Assembly (NCBI RefSeq): GCF_015732285.1
Contig: NZ_WIQU01000031.1
Location: 1 to 43,147 of the forward strand
Length of the DNA stretch: 43,147 bases
From: Pectinatus frisingensis
Lineage (GTDB): Bacteria > Bacillota > Negativicutes > Selenomonadales > Selenomonadaceae
Direction of reading: 5' to 3'
Shown: positions 35,226 to 42,950 of the stretch, piece after piece
How positions within the stretch are numbered: position 1 is the first letter of the stretch
Layout: each line of letters begins with the position of its first letter
The notes under the pieces: model-generated
Told to the model about the DNA's origin: nothing
The model's database searches: none
Seen by the model: only the letters and a program-made list of their open reading frames with translations
Made by a program: the position numbers and the translations under genes

Positions 35226-35387
35226 ATGGAATTAATGAAGAGAACAGAGTATTTGCAGGAAGATTATATTGGTCGTAAAATAGCAGCAAATTTGGCGATT
35301 GATTATGATGAGAACCAGCTGTTAGTAGAAGAATTTTTAGATAGGACGCATGGCGATAGAAAGGAGTGTGAGATTGATGTCAAATGA
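35226..35387 (+). CDS. Small hypothetical protein before the ArdC-N-like gene
   Basis: 53 residues (MELMKRTEYLQEDYIGRK...), acidic and soluble, no family recognised. ATG 35226 has AGAGGAG upstream, and its stop overlaps the start of the next gene by 11 bases, so the two are probably co-translated. It could be a small antirestriction or regulatory partner, but nothing in the sequence says so. Confidence 0.5.
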   Translation: MELMKRTEYLQEDYIGRKIAANLAIDYDENQLLVEEFLDRTHGDRKECEIDVK

Positions 35388-37644
35388 AGAGGTTTTTGAA
35401 AGTCGTAATAGGGTCAATAAAATAATTGTGGATAATTTGACGGATTATGGTAACATCGAGCCGCCAGCACTTTATGGACGGGCCTATAATGATGGTACAC
35501 GAACGAAATATCAGTTTAGTGCGGCCAATTATTTACGTATAGCGGCAGCACAAAGAGAAAATAACTGGCAGGATCTTCGCTGGCTGAGTGAACAAGAAAT
35601 TGAGAATAAAAATTTCACCTTGAAATCGGCTGCAAAACCAGTAGCAATCGAATACTGGCAAGGGATTGATGATGGTCAAAATTATGAGGGTAATCTTCGG
35701 AAATTCTATAATGCAGCAGATCTTGTGGAACTGGATGGGACGGAAAAAGTTGTTCTTGGCAATGAAGAGACGGATAGGGAATATGCATTGGATCTTTTGC
35801 GGGTGAATGGATTCGATGTCGATGAAAAAATGAATTCCTATGATAAGATTTTTTCAGCCGTCCAGGATTATGCGAAAAGTAAAGGCGCGGATGAATTTGC
35901 CGCGCCGATGACTTCCCAGATATTTTTCAAGACAAGTCATCTTGGTTACGACTATTCTGTGTATCCGCTTTATACGGAGGCGCAGATCCGTGAGATTGCA
36001 GAGAATCCGAAAATCATATTTCATGCCACGAAAAAAGCACAGGAATTAGTCAGTGGTATGCAGCAGGAACAAAATAAGGAACTGAAAAAACTAGCGGATA
36101 AACTTAAGGCAGAGCAAAATCAACCGTTTAACGATTTATCCGTAGATTTTTTATGGAGCGAACGTCGCCTGAAAGATTTGCAGGGCAAAGAATATCAAGA
36201 AGGGCAGCATCTTCAGGGTGAAGCTGCTTATCAATTTTTGGTACAACTCAATGCAGCGGATAAGGAACAGTTTAATAGCAAGTTGCAGGGAATCGGCAAC
36301 TACGATAAAACAAAAATTGCCGTTCGGTACGGGAATTATGACCACGGTGAGATGCGGATAGATCTTGGCGATTTAGAACTGCGCAATCAAAGCACAATAG
36401 CGGATGCCATGGTGATGCGCTTCAATGAATATCGCAATTACTTAATGACGGATGAGCAGGCGATGAATGCTCATATCGGTTTGCAAAAATCTGATAGCCA
36501 GGAAGTTACCAAAGAACAGGTTATTGCAGAATGCGAACAGGAAAATGCGCAGTGTGAACTGGTAATGATGCAATTTGCCAAAGAAGAAAACATATATTTG
36601 GCAAAGCATCCGGAGTTAAAGAAAATCAATGAACAGAAGGCGGATGTATTTTTGTATTACTGTACAGAGCAAGATTTTTGCAAAGTGCCAAAAAATATGG
36701 TATTGGCGGTTCATAGGGCTATTGAATATGATGGGCTTGTTTTTGATCAACGCGATTCTAGTCAAACCTTATTTTCTGCAGAAAGAAAATTTAATAAACC
36801 AAAGCCAAATGATATTGTTTTTGAATCCGCAATAGCGAATGATGAAATCAAAGGGAACCTTCCTGTTAAAGCAGCCTTTTCTAGAGAAGATCAAGTCGCT
36901 ATGGGGAATTTAGAGAAATTCTCTATTAAAATAGAGAACTACGGTACTGTTATGGAACCTTTTGAAATTCCTGCAACTCAAGTGTATAAAGGAAAACAAG
37001 CTGTGCAGCGGTTTATCTATGAAAAAAATTATGAAGTGAGTGCGATGCGTAGCATGAATTATGAACAAAAAATAATACGCCACCCACAACAACAGATGAC
37101 ATTTTCTTATGATGGCAAAGAATTTTGTAAGTTAAAGTATGAAATTGGCAGTGGGATTCTCAATCAAAGTATTCCGTCGGGACTGCCTTTATATAATGAA
37201 GGGGAAAATGCAATAAATAAAGAATTGCAGCAGGCCGTTTATACGCAAATGAAATATCAAGGGATTTATAGGGATAATGGTATCCATGATCTAAATCGAA
37301 AAAATGAAATCAAACTTCCAGACCTTGAAGTTGTACGAGCTAAGGCAATGGAAAATAAGCCGGATGCAAGGGCTAATAGTAAGCAATTTGCGTATTATGC
37401 TGAACTGGCTACTTTGGATTTTAAGAAGGACACACCAGATAAGGTCATGGAAGCCATGGTACAAGAAATGAAGCAGGATGGTTTGAGCGATAAGAAAATC
37501 GCCAATATCGTTAAGACGAATAAGAACTTTGATTTGAATTTGCTTGGAGAAAAGTCAACAGAGAATGCTCCAAAGGCTCAAAAACGTAAACTGCAGGTGA
37601 TTCAAGGCAAAGAAAACAGTCGGAGTTGTGAAATAGGTATGTGA
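35377..37644 (+). CDS. Large polyvalent protein with ArdC-N-like domain
   Basis: 755 residues. The N-terminal region (about 30-95) resembles the ssDNA-binding domain of ArdC antirestriction proteins (PPALYGRAYNDG, RWLSEQEIENKNFTLK, AKPVAIEYWQ). No HExxH metalloprotease motif follows, so the protease half of true ArdC appears absent. The middle (about 210-385) is Lys/Gln-rich and helical with IRVDLGDLEL-like sequence of large polyvalent-protein-associated domains (here MRIDLGDLELRNQST). The C-terminus has a basic tail. A role in protecting or processing entering single-stranded DNA is inferred. The ATG at 35377 follows AAAGGAG. Its 3' end lies in the 149-bp direct repeat. Confidence 0.7.
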   Translation: MSNEEVFESRNRVNKIIVDNLTDYGNIEPPALYGRAYNDGTRTKYQFSAANYLRIAAAQRENNWQDLRWLSEQEIENKNFTLKSAAKPVAIEYWQGIDDGQNYEGNLRKFYNAADLVELDGTEKVVLGNEETDREYALDLLRVNGFDVDEKMNSYDKIFSAVQDYAKSKGADEFAAPMTSQIFFKTSHLGYDYSVYPLYTEAQIREIAENPKIIFHATKKAQELVSGMQQEQNKELKKLADKLKAEQNQPFNDLSVDFLWSERRLKDLQGKEYQEGQHLQGEAAYQFLVQLNAADKEQFNSKLQGIGNYDKTKIAVRYGNYDHGEMRIDLGDLELRNQSTIADAMVMRFNEYRNYLMTDEQAMNAHIGLQKSDSQEVTKEQVIAECEQENAQCELVMMQFAKEENIYLAKHPELKKINEQKADVFLYYCTEQDFCKVPKNMVLAVHRAIEYDGLVFDQRDSSQTLFSAERKFNKPKPNDIVFESAIANDEIKGNLPVKAAFSREDQVAMGNLEKFSIKIENYGTVMEPFEIPATQVYKGKQAVQRFIYEKNYEVSAMRSMNYEQKIIRHPQQQMTFSYDGKEFCKLKYEIGSGILNQSIPSGLPLYNEGENAINKELQQAVYTQMKYQGIYRDNGIHDLNRKNEIKLPDLEVVRAKAMENKPDARANSKQFAYYAELATLDFKKDTPDKVMEAMVQEMKQDGLSDKKIANIVKTNKNFDLNLLGEKSTENAPKAQKRKLQVIQGKENSRSCEIGM

Positions 37645-37665
37645 GTAGGAGTGGGGGGAATTTAT
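37517..37665 (+). repeat. 149-bp perfect direct repeat, right copy
   Basis: Identical by eye to 19887-20035 (offset 17,630). Here it is in its native place, the end of the intact ArdC-N-like gene, so this is probably the source copy. Recombination between the two would delete the whole cargo plus the sigma unit. Confidence 0.92.
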
Positions 37666-37666
37666 C

Positions 37667-37780
37667 ATGTCGAAAGATTTAATCCGCTATGGAAATTCGT
37701 ATATTTGCGTGGACTATGAGTTGAAAGCAGAACTACAGAATAAGCTGATTGCGGGAATTTTAAAATTCCATACTGTGTAA
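37667..37780 (+). pseudogene. Truncated HTH_16 protein fragment
   Basis: 37 codons from ATG 37667 to TAA 37780. After MSKDLI it repeats the C-terminus of the HTH_16 protein at 34351 (RYGNSYICVDYELKAELQNK) with a few substitutions. The helix-turn-helix part is missing. A strong GGGGGGAA site happens to precede it, so it may be translated, but as a DNA-binding protein it is broken. Confidence 0.75.
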
Positions 37781-37966
37781 TGAATGATGGATCTTTGAAA
37801 AAGAAAGTGCAAAAGCGCAGTATAGACTTTTCGGATACAAGATAATGAAACTCCCGTATAGCTCTAGTCCGAGCAGAGAGAAACTGTCGCAGGCGAAGGT
37901 ACGGCTGCACAAAAGGTGCAGGGGTGAAATTCCCGTGGGTATATAGATACCGTCCGCAAAGTTTTT
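37781..37966 (+). ncRNA. Candidate structured RNA (copy B)
   Basis: Second full copy of the element at 34615. Hairpins: GTGC-AAAA-GCGC (37807-37818); CGAGCAG...CTGTCG (37870-37889); CTGCAC-AAAAG-GTGCAG (37905-37921), then GGGGTGAAATTCCC; GGTAT-ATAG-ATACC (37938-37951); CCGTCCGCAAAG and TTTTT (to 37966). It forms the leader of the 46-residue gene at 37997, so the 3' stem plus T-run could act as an attenuator. The last hairpin uses different base pairs from copy A. Confidence 0.6.
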
Positions 37967-37996
37967 CCTTTATTCCAGTGAGGAGGGGAGGGTTTT

Positions 37997-38137
37997 ATGG
38001 ATAATAAGGCATTAAGAATAAAAGTCATAACAAATACTCCGTCTGAACAAGCACTACGGAGTTTTCGAACAAAATTATTTGAAATGCAGAGTAAGAAAAA
38101 TACACGTTCTGGGGGGAGTGGCCTTAAGAAAACATGA
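37997..38137 (+). CDS. Small basic protein upstream of recombinase (46 residues)
   Basis: ATG 37997 with a very strong GAGGAGGGGAGGG site. 46 residues, net positive, ending in a Ser/Gly/Lys-rich tail; no family recognised. It follows the candidate RNA and converges on the RHH gene (3 bases between stops). Small basic proteins next to large serine recombinases sometimes act as directionality factors; this is a guess from position. Confidence 0.5.
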   Translation: MDNKALRIKVITNTPSEQALRSFRTKLFEMQSKKNTRSGGSGLKKT

Positions 38138-38140
38138 GCG

Positions 38141-38326
38141 TTAATCTTTACTCATTTTGGTATCAGGTTGCATTTTTTGTTTTTTAATGACTTCCAGGCC
38201 TAAACGAATTAGTTCGGTAGTTGCTTCCGAGCGTGTTGGATAGCGTCCTTCAAAACGAAAATCTTCTATTTCCTTAAACATATCTTTATCTACGGAAACC
38301 ATGAATCGTGGTCTTGTTGTTGCCAT
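38141..38326 (-). CDS. Ribbon-helix-helix (CopG/Arc-type) repressor
   Basis: 61 residues: beta-strand RPRFMVSVD (about 5-13), then helices around MFKEIEDF and TRSEATTELIRLGLEVI, the RHH fold. The ATG at 38326 follows GAGGTGAT; the upstream ATG at 38335 is less likely. It is divergent from the serine recombinase, and the gap holds four copies of a TGATACA-type heptad around a good promoter, so it probably represses the recombinase and itself. Confidence 0.85.
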   Translation of the reverse strand: MATTRPRFMVSVDKDMFKEIEDFRFEGRYPTRSEATTELIRLGLEVIKKQKMQPDTKMSKD

Positions 38327-38362
38327 TACTATCACCTCAACTTATCAATATTATAACAAGGT

Positions 38363-38447
38363 TGATACACTGATGTAAAGAAACACTATTGACAGGTGTA
38401 TCACTGATGCTCTATACTAAAATTAGATGTACAGATACACTGATACA
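38363..38447 (+). promoter_or_regulatory. Recombinase promoter with RHH operator heptads
   Basis: Promoter TTGACA (38389-38394), 18-bp spacer, TATACT (38413-38418). Heptads TGATACA at 38363-38369 and 38441-38447, AGATACA at 38433-38439, and inverted TGTATCA at 38397-38403, which sits inside the spacer. Such heptad arrays are typical targets of RHH repressors. Confidence 0.75.
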
Positions 38448-38478
38448 CCAATGCGCAGCGATAGGTGGTGAAAATCCG

Positions 38479-39996
38479 ATGAACTTAGAAAACAGAAAAT
38501 ATGATATTCGCTATGTTGCAAACTATCTTAGAAAGTCTCGTGCTGAAAGCATGGAAGACCTGGAAAAACATCGGATGGTACTCACCGAATTATGTATCAA
38601 AAACAGCTTTAAGTTCGTTGAATATATGGAAGTTGGGACATCCGATAGTATTGATATGCGCCCAAAAATTACACAGCTTTTAAAAGAGGTTGAAGACGGG
38701 GTATATGACGCTGTTTGTGTTGTTGAATACGATAGGCTGGGACGCGGCGACCTCGGAGAACAAGACCGGCTTAAAAAGGCATTTCAAAAGTCGGAAACGC
38801 TTATTATTACACCGGATAAGATTTATGATCTTAATAACGATATAGATGATACATATGCCGACCTAAAAGGCTTTTTTGCTAGGCAAGAATACAAGATGAT
38901 TACTAAGCGTTTACGGCAGGGGAAGATCATAGGTGCTAGGCGTGGACAATGGACAAATGGTATCCCTGCATTCCCTTATGTATATCAGCGGTATCGTGAT
39001 AAGTATAATGAAAAAGGTATTGTTGTTAATGATGAAAGATTGCCAATATATCGTGAAATGATCGAAAAAGCATTATCGGGAATTCCATCACAGAAAATAG
39101 CTGAAAGCCTGAATCAAAGAGGAATTTTTACTCCAAAGGGTAATTATTGGAGTGCTGTTGCTGTACAGAGGTTGTTGCTTGATGAGACACATCTAGGGCG
39201 GATTATTAGCAACAAGACAAAAGGTAGTGGACATAAAAATAAACGCCCTAATGCTAAAAATTATGAAGCGATACCTAAAAGCGAATGGACTATTGTGGAA
39301 AATTGCCATGAAGCAGTGAAAACTAAAGAAGAGCATGATCGTATTGTTGCCATCCTAAGCAGTAGAAAAAAGGTTCCCACAAAAAGCCGGAAGCAATCTC
39401 ATGTATTAACGGGACTAGTCAAGTGCGCTAAATGTGGACATACTCATACGATCCATTTAGTTGACGGTAAAGCATTTGTCAGAGCATGTTGGTACATAGA
39501 CCCTTTAGGCAATAAATGCCGTAATAAAGGCATTTTGTCCGATACTTTGGAAGAAATTATTTTGAAAGAAATATCAAAGTATCAGAGCAAAATTATAAAT
39601 AACAATGAACCTGTAGACAGCCAACAATCCGATAATATTAAAACAGAAATCAGTGAGCTTGAAAACCTGCTTCAAAAGTATAAAAAAGCATTGGAAACAG
39701 TAAATGATGCTTATGAACTTGGAGATTATAACCGTGAGGAATGGCAAACAAGAAAAAGAAAATGGCAAAAGCTCATAGGTCAAACCGAAGATGAAATATA
39801 CGACATGAGAAAAATTTACCAGTCTAATCAAAACATAAGCGACGAGGAACGTAAACAAAACCTTATAAATTTTCTTGCTAATATCAGAACAATGACTGAT
39901 AATGTACAGCGTAACGATTTGTATAGAACAGTAATTGAAAGCATTGTTTACTTGCGTGAGGGAAATACTATCGACGTAAAAATTAATTTCAAGTAA
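38479..39996 (+). CDS. Large serine recombinase (integrase of the element)
   Basis: 505 residues. Resolvase catalytic domain with the nucleophile serine in YLRKSRAE (Ser20) and [15 protein letters not shown]; Recombinase domain (about 190-290: [22 protein letters not shown]); zinc ribbon (CAKCGHTHT ... [11 protein letters not shown], about 320-355); C-terminal coiled coil (about 390-460). It catalyses site-specific integration and excision through a 2-bp crossover. The ATG at 38479 follows GGTGGTG; the frame from 38389 would start inside the promoter. Regulated by the adjacent RHH protein. Directly followed by a truncated yyaL. Confidence 0.94.
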   Translation: MNLENRKYDIRYVANYLRKSRAESMEDLEKHRMVLTELCIKNSFKFVEYMEVGTSDSIDMRPKITQLLKEVEDGVYDAVCVVEYDRLGRGDLGEQDRLKKAFQKSETLIITPDKIYDLNNDIDDTYADLKGFFARQEYKMITKRLRQGKIIGARRGQWTNGIPAFPYVYQRYRDKYNEKGIVVNDERLPIYREMIEKALSGIPSQKIAESLNQRGIFTPKGNYWSAVAVQRLLLDETHLGRIISNKTKGSGHKNKRPNAKNYEAIPKSEWTIVENCHEAVKTKEEHDRIVAILSSRKKVPTKSRKQSHVLTGLVKCAKCGHTHTIHLVDGKAFVRACWYIDPLGNKCRNKGILSDTLEEIILKEISKYQSKIINNNEPVDSQQSDNIKTEISELENLLQKYKKALETVNDAYELGDYNREEWQTRKRKWQKLIGQTEDEIYDMRKIYQSNQNISDEERKQNLINFLANIRTMTDNVQRNDLYRTVIESIVYLREGNTIDVKINFK

Positions 39997-40010
39997 GGAG
40001 GTGGTCGCGC

Positions 40011-40175
40011 ATGTTATCAGAAAAGAAAATACCCAATAGATTGGCAAACGAGAAATCGCCTTATCTGTTGCAACACGCTTATAATCCTGTGGATTGGTAC
40101 CCGTGGGGCTCGGATGCCTTTGAAAAAGCAAAGGCCGAAGATAAGCCGATATTCCTCTCTATTGGGTATAGCTGA
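40011..40175 (+). pseudogene. yyaL: Truncated 5' end of yyaL (thioredoxin-domain protein, DUF255 family)
   Basis: Starts 14 bases after the recombinase stop with AAGGAGG and reads [25 protein letters not shown] and [10 protein letters not shown], the highly conserved beginning of YyaL/SSP411 proteins, then hits TGA. In the family the next residues are TCHWCH; here the match ends exactly before that motif at 40172. Only 54 of the usual 600-700 residues remain, and the 3' part is not in the window. The break beside the integrase suggests the gene is, or carries, the attachment site. Confidence 0.88.
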
Positions 40176-40626
40176 CGACTTGCATTGATGAACTTGCCAC
40201 TGGTAGCAGGCCTGTAACAGTAACATTTTCGTTTGAGATTAGTTATGGTTGGAAATCTCATCTTCAGTAATGAAAAAAAATTCCTGTAAAAATTAGCAAC
40301 AATCTGGCAGGAGCTTTTCTTTTGTCAAGGAATAATATAAATGATAATTGCCTAATTAATATTTTTGACGATAAGGATAATTATTCTTAATCTTTTATAG
40401 GCAACAGCAAGCAAAAAAGTTTCTGAGGGGATTGGCACTTCCTATCCCTTGTCCCTCTGGCATTATCTCAGTCGCGGAAATACAAATGAATATAAATATA
40501 TAAAATCAATAAGACATTAATTAGAAACGGCCTTTTCATAATACGCTCATGAAGTGATGAATGGCTAGTAATTGACAATAATGCTATATTGCGAAAGAGT
40601 TAAAAAAAGCAGGGAGTTATTATATA
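40176..40626. other. Junction region without an intact gene
   Basis: On the minus strand 40176-40261 reads MRFPTITNLKRKCYCYRPAT..., ending exactly where yyaL breaks, so it may be the start of another gene cut at the same point; I do not recognise the family. From 40262 to 40626 the DNA is AT-rich with only a weak stem (about 40280-40315) and presumably the promoter of the beta-lactamase. Confidence 0.4.
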
Positions 40627-41511
40627 ATGAGAAATAGTAGAATGAGAATATGCATAGTTTTCGTGATAGTAAATTTTTTTATGATTTCTTGGCAGGCATC
40701 GATACAGGCAGCGCAATTCGAAAAAGGGATGGCATTTGAAATGTTTGCTTCACTAGAAAAGCAACATCAAGCGAAGATTGGCGTGTATGCACTGGATACA
40801 GAAAGTAATAAAGAAATTTTTTATCATGCAGATGATCGATTTGCATATTGTTCTACAAATAAAATTTTGATAGCAGGTGCTCTTTTGCGGCAGGAGACCT
40901 TGAATGGACTTAAAAAGACAGTGTCGTATAACAAAAAAGATATTTTATCTTATGCGCCTATAACAGCGAAGCATGTTGAGACAGGAATGTCTTTAGAAGA
41001 ACTTTGCTCGGCTGCACTGCGGGTTAGCGATAATACAGCAGCGAATTTGTTATTGGCACATATTGGTGGGCCGAATGCATTAAAAGAATCATTACGTCAA
41101 ATAGGGGATACGGTGACAGAACCATACAGAATAGAACCCATGTTGAATGAGGCAGTCCCGGAAGATTTGCGTGATACCAGTACACCACGTCAGTTGGCAA
41201 TTGATTATCAAACCTATCTATTGGGAGATATATTACCAGTGGAGAAGAAAGGGCTTCTTCTTAACTGGATGTCCGGCAATAAAGTTACAGATACATTGAT
41301 TCGAGCAGGCCTGCCAAAAGAATGGAGCGTTGCAGATAAGAGTGGCAGTGGTGGTTATGGAACAAGAAATGATGTTGCAATTATTACGCCGCCAGGACGT
41401 AAACCCATCATTCTTGCAATACTTACCACACATTATAGGGAGAATGCCAAAATAGAGGATTCTCTGGTTGCCGAAACTGCGAAGATTGTATATGAGCAGT
41501 TAGAACAGTAA
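40627..41511 (+). CDS. bla: Class A beta-lactamase
   Basis: 294-residue periplasmic serine hydrolase opening the beta-lactam ring. Signal peptide (about 1-30, ending IQAA). Catalytic motifs: STNK (Ser76 and Lys79, equivalent to Ambler 70 and 73), SDN, EPMLNEAVP (Glu equivalent to 166) and KSG (equivalent to 234-236). A cysteine directly before the nucleophile is present but its usual partner at position 238 is glycine, so no disulfide. The ATG at 40627 follows GGGAG. Not linked to a bla regulator here. Spectrum cannot be inferred. Confidence 0.94.
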   Translation: MRNSRMRICIVFVIVNFFMISWQASIQAAQFEKGMAFEMFASLEKQHQAKIGVYALDTESNKEIFYHADDRFAYCSTNKILIAGALLRQETLNGLKKTVSYNKKDILSYAPITAKHVETGMSLEELCSAALRVSDNTAANLLLAHIGGPNALKESLRQIGDTVTEPYRIEPMLNEAVPEDLRDTSTPRQLAIDYQTYLLGDILPVEKKGLLLNWMSGNKVTDTLIRAGLPKEWSVADKSGSGGYGTRNDVAIITPPGRKPIILAILTTHYRENAKIEDSLVAETAKIVYEQLEQ

Positions 41512-41538
41512 ATTTATACAATTTAACATTAATCAAAG

Positions 41539-41590
41539 GACGCGGAAACGGTGTACTGTTTAGAGTAGACGCAACCACCTTCCCCGTGTC
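41539..41590 (+). terminator. Imperfect stem-loop after bla (possible terminator)
   Basis: GACGCGG...CGGTG (41539-41553) pairs with CACC...CCGTGTC (41576-41590) around an internal loop, followed by TTTCGG. The rest of 41591-41973 is AT-rich and shows no gene. Confidence 0.4.
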
Positions 41591-41973
41591 TTTCGGCTTT
41601 AGGGTCTAATGATCAATCATGTTTGTAACACTTGAGTCTTTCAACGTTTTTATCTTGCCTCAAATAGAGTCATATTATTGTTGTATGAACGAGGTATTAT
41701 ATATTTGTCCACATTATGTTCCACCTGTAACTAATACAACAGCAGATAATAAAAAATAGGCGTAGACAGTAGTCAGATGAAATCATAAAAATTATATCAT
41801 ATAGCAACAAAGCAAGCCACGCATGAGCAAATTTAGCAAAACGTTTAGTAGATATTGAAACAAAACAGCCCTAACAAGAACGAATTAACGAAAAAGTAAA
41901 TCCTTTAAAATAATTAAAAGATAAAAGTATAGGTGCAAAAGTAATGCATATGATAACTAAAATAGATATTAAT

Positions 41974-42002
41974 TTGACATAACCGCTGATTACTGTTATT
42001 CT
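41974..42002 (+). promoter_or_regulatory. ssrA promoter
   Basis: TTGACA (41974-41979), 17-bp spacer, TATTCT (41997-42002), about 22 bases before the mature tmRNA 5' end. A near-consensus sigma-A promoter. Confidence 0.8.
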
Positions 42003-42024
42003 AATGGAGATACAGATGCACCAT

Positions 42025-42376
42025 GGGGACGTAAAGGTTTCGACGGGGGCAGCTGTTGCATAAGAAGCGAGTCGGGGGGTCATCAACCCGTCAGCAAGGT
42101 GAAAACTTTTATTTAAATATAAAAGCTAACGAAGATTACGCTTTAGCAGCTTAATGCTAACCTCTTTTATTTCTTTTCCCGCGTGAAATAAAAAGAGGCA
42201 AACAGCGGGATACTTGATATTCAATTCTCGGAGGATATTGGGGAATTTTATCGAGATAGGATGATAAGAGTTTGTTTGTGTAGTTTTATTATCTAAAACA
42301 TGAACACAAAATGCACTCGGAGAAACTTATGCAGCAATGTTTTCGGACAGGAGTTCGATTCTCCTCGTCTCCACCA
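42025..42376 (+). ncRNA. ssrA: tmRNA (transfer-messenger RNA)
   Basis: 352 nt. The 5' end GGGGACG pairs with CGTCTCC near the 3' end, then A and an encoded CCA (42374-42376). The T-arm GTTCGATTC is present. The tag frame at 42125-42154 reads ANEDYALAA then TAA, a Firmicutes-type degradation tag. The usual GUAAAGGUUUCGACGGGG-like start is present at 42031. Rescues stalled ribosomes. Its 3' end doubles as the C-terminal coding end of a recombinase remnant on the other strand, a classic mobile-element insertion point. Confidence 0.97.
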
Positions 42377-42856
42377 TTCATAAGCAAAACGCAACTTAAT
42401 AATAAGATACTCTTTTGATACAGTTATTCGTTCTACGAATGTTTCTATGAGATTTCTGATGTTTTCAGGTTTCTTGCCCTTTTGAATATAGGATTCTATT
42501 AACTTGGCTACCTGCTCTTCTGTTGGCACAAAGTTATTAGTATTTTTTAATTCTGCCATACGTTTTTCTAAATTTATGAGTCGATTTTTATTTTCTATTA
42601 GTCTTGCTTTTATTAGATCTCCATCTTCTGCGAAATCCAATAAGTGGTTTATTTTGCCGGTTATTTCGTTATGCTGTTGTTCTATGGACATTTTTTCGGT
42701 TTTATATGATGTAGACACTGAGCTTAATCTATTTTTTATTTCTTTCGTAAGCAGTGGAACTAATTCCGGATTAAGTAACTGCATATCTATATAATTAAGA
42801 GTGACGCCTTCGAGCCATTCTTTTGAGCCTATGAAAAAATCTCTGTAAACAAACTT
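42293..42856 (-). pseudogene. C-terminal remnant of a large serine recombinase abutting ssrA
   Basis: Open minus-strand frame from after a stop at 42857 to 42293. It reads YRDFFIGSKEW..., then MQLLNPELVPLL and a coiled coil (IENKNRLINLEKRMAEL), FVERITVSKEYLIIKLRFAYEWW, and finally RRGESNSCPKT, which is translated from the tmRNA 3' end. Catalytic, recombinase and zinc domains are missing; the break lies near the IS256-type element. It differs from the intact recombinase at 38479, so it marks a second, older integration at ssrA. Confidence 0.82.
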
Positions 42857-42870
42857 TCACTCGAAGTCAT

Positions 42871-42908
42871 AAGGTCTTCTATGGTACAATCTAATCATAG
42901 GAGACCTT
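42871..42908 (+). repeat. Hairpin upstream of IS256-type transposase
   Basis: AAGGTCTTCTATG (42871-42883) and CATAGGAGACCTT (42896-42908) form a 13-bp inverted repeat with one G-T pair around GTACAATCTAAT. It lies between the recombinase remnant and the transposase start; it could shield the transposase from outside transcription or include a terminal repeat of the IS. Confidence 0.6.
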
Positions 42909-42950
42909 TTTATTATAGCAAAACAGCGGAAAGAGATTCACAAGGTTGAA

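Noticed and set aside
38363-38447. Short repeats upstream of the recombinase as a small CRISPR-like array
   Set aside because: The units are 7 bp, irregularly spaced and partly inverted, and sit on a promoter beside an RHH gene; no cas gene is present. Operators explain them.
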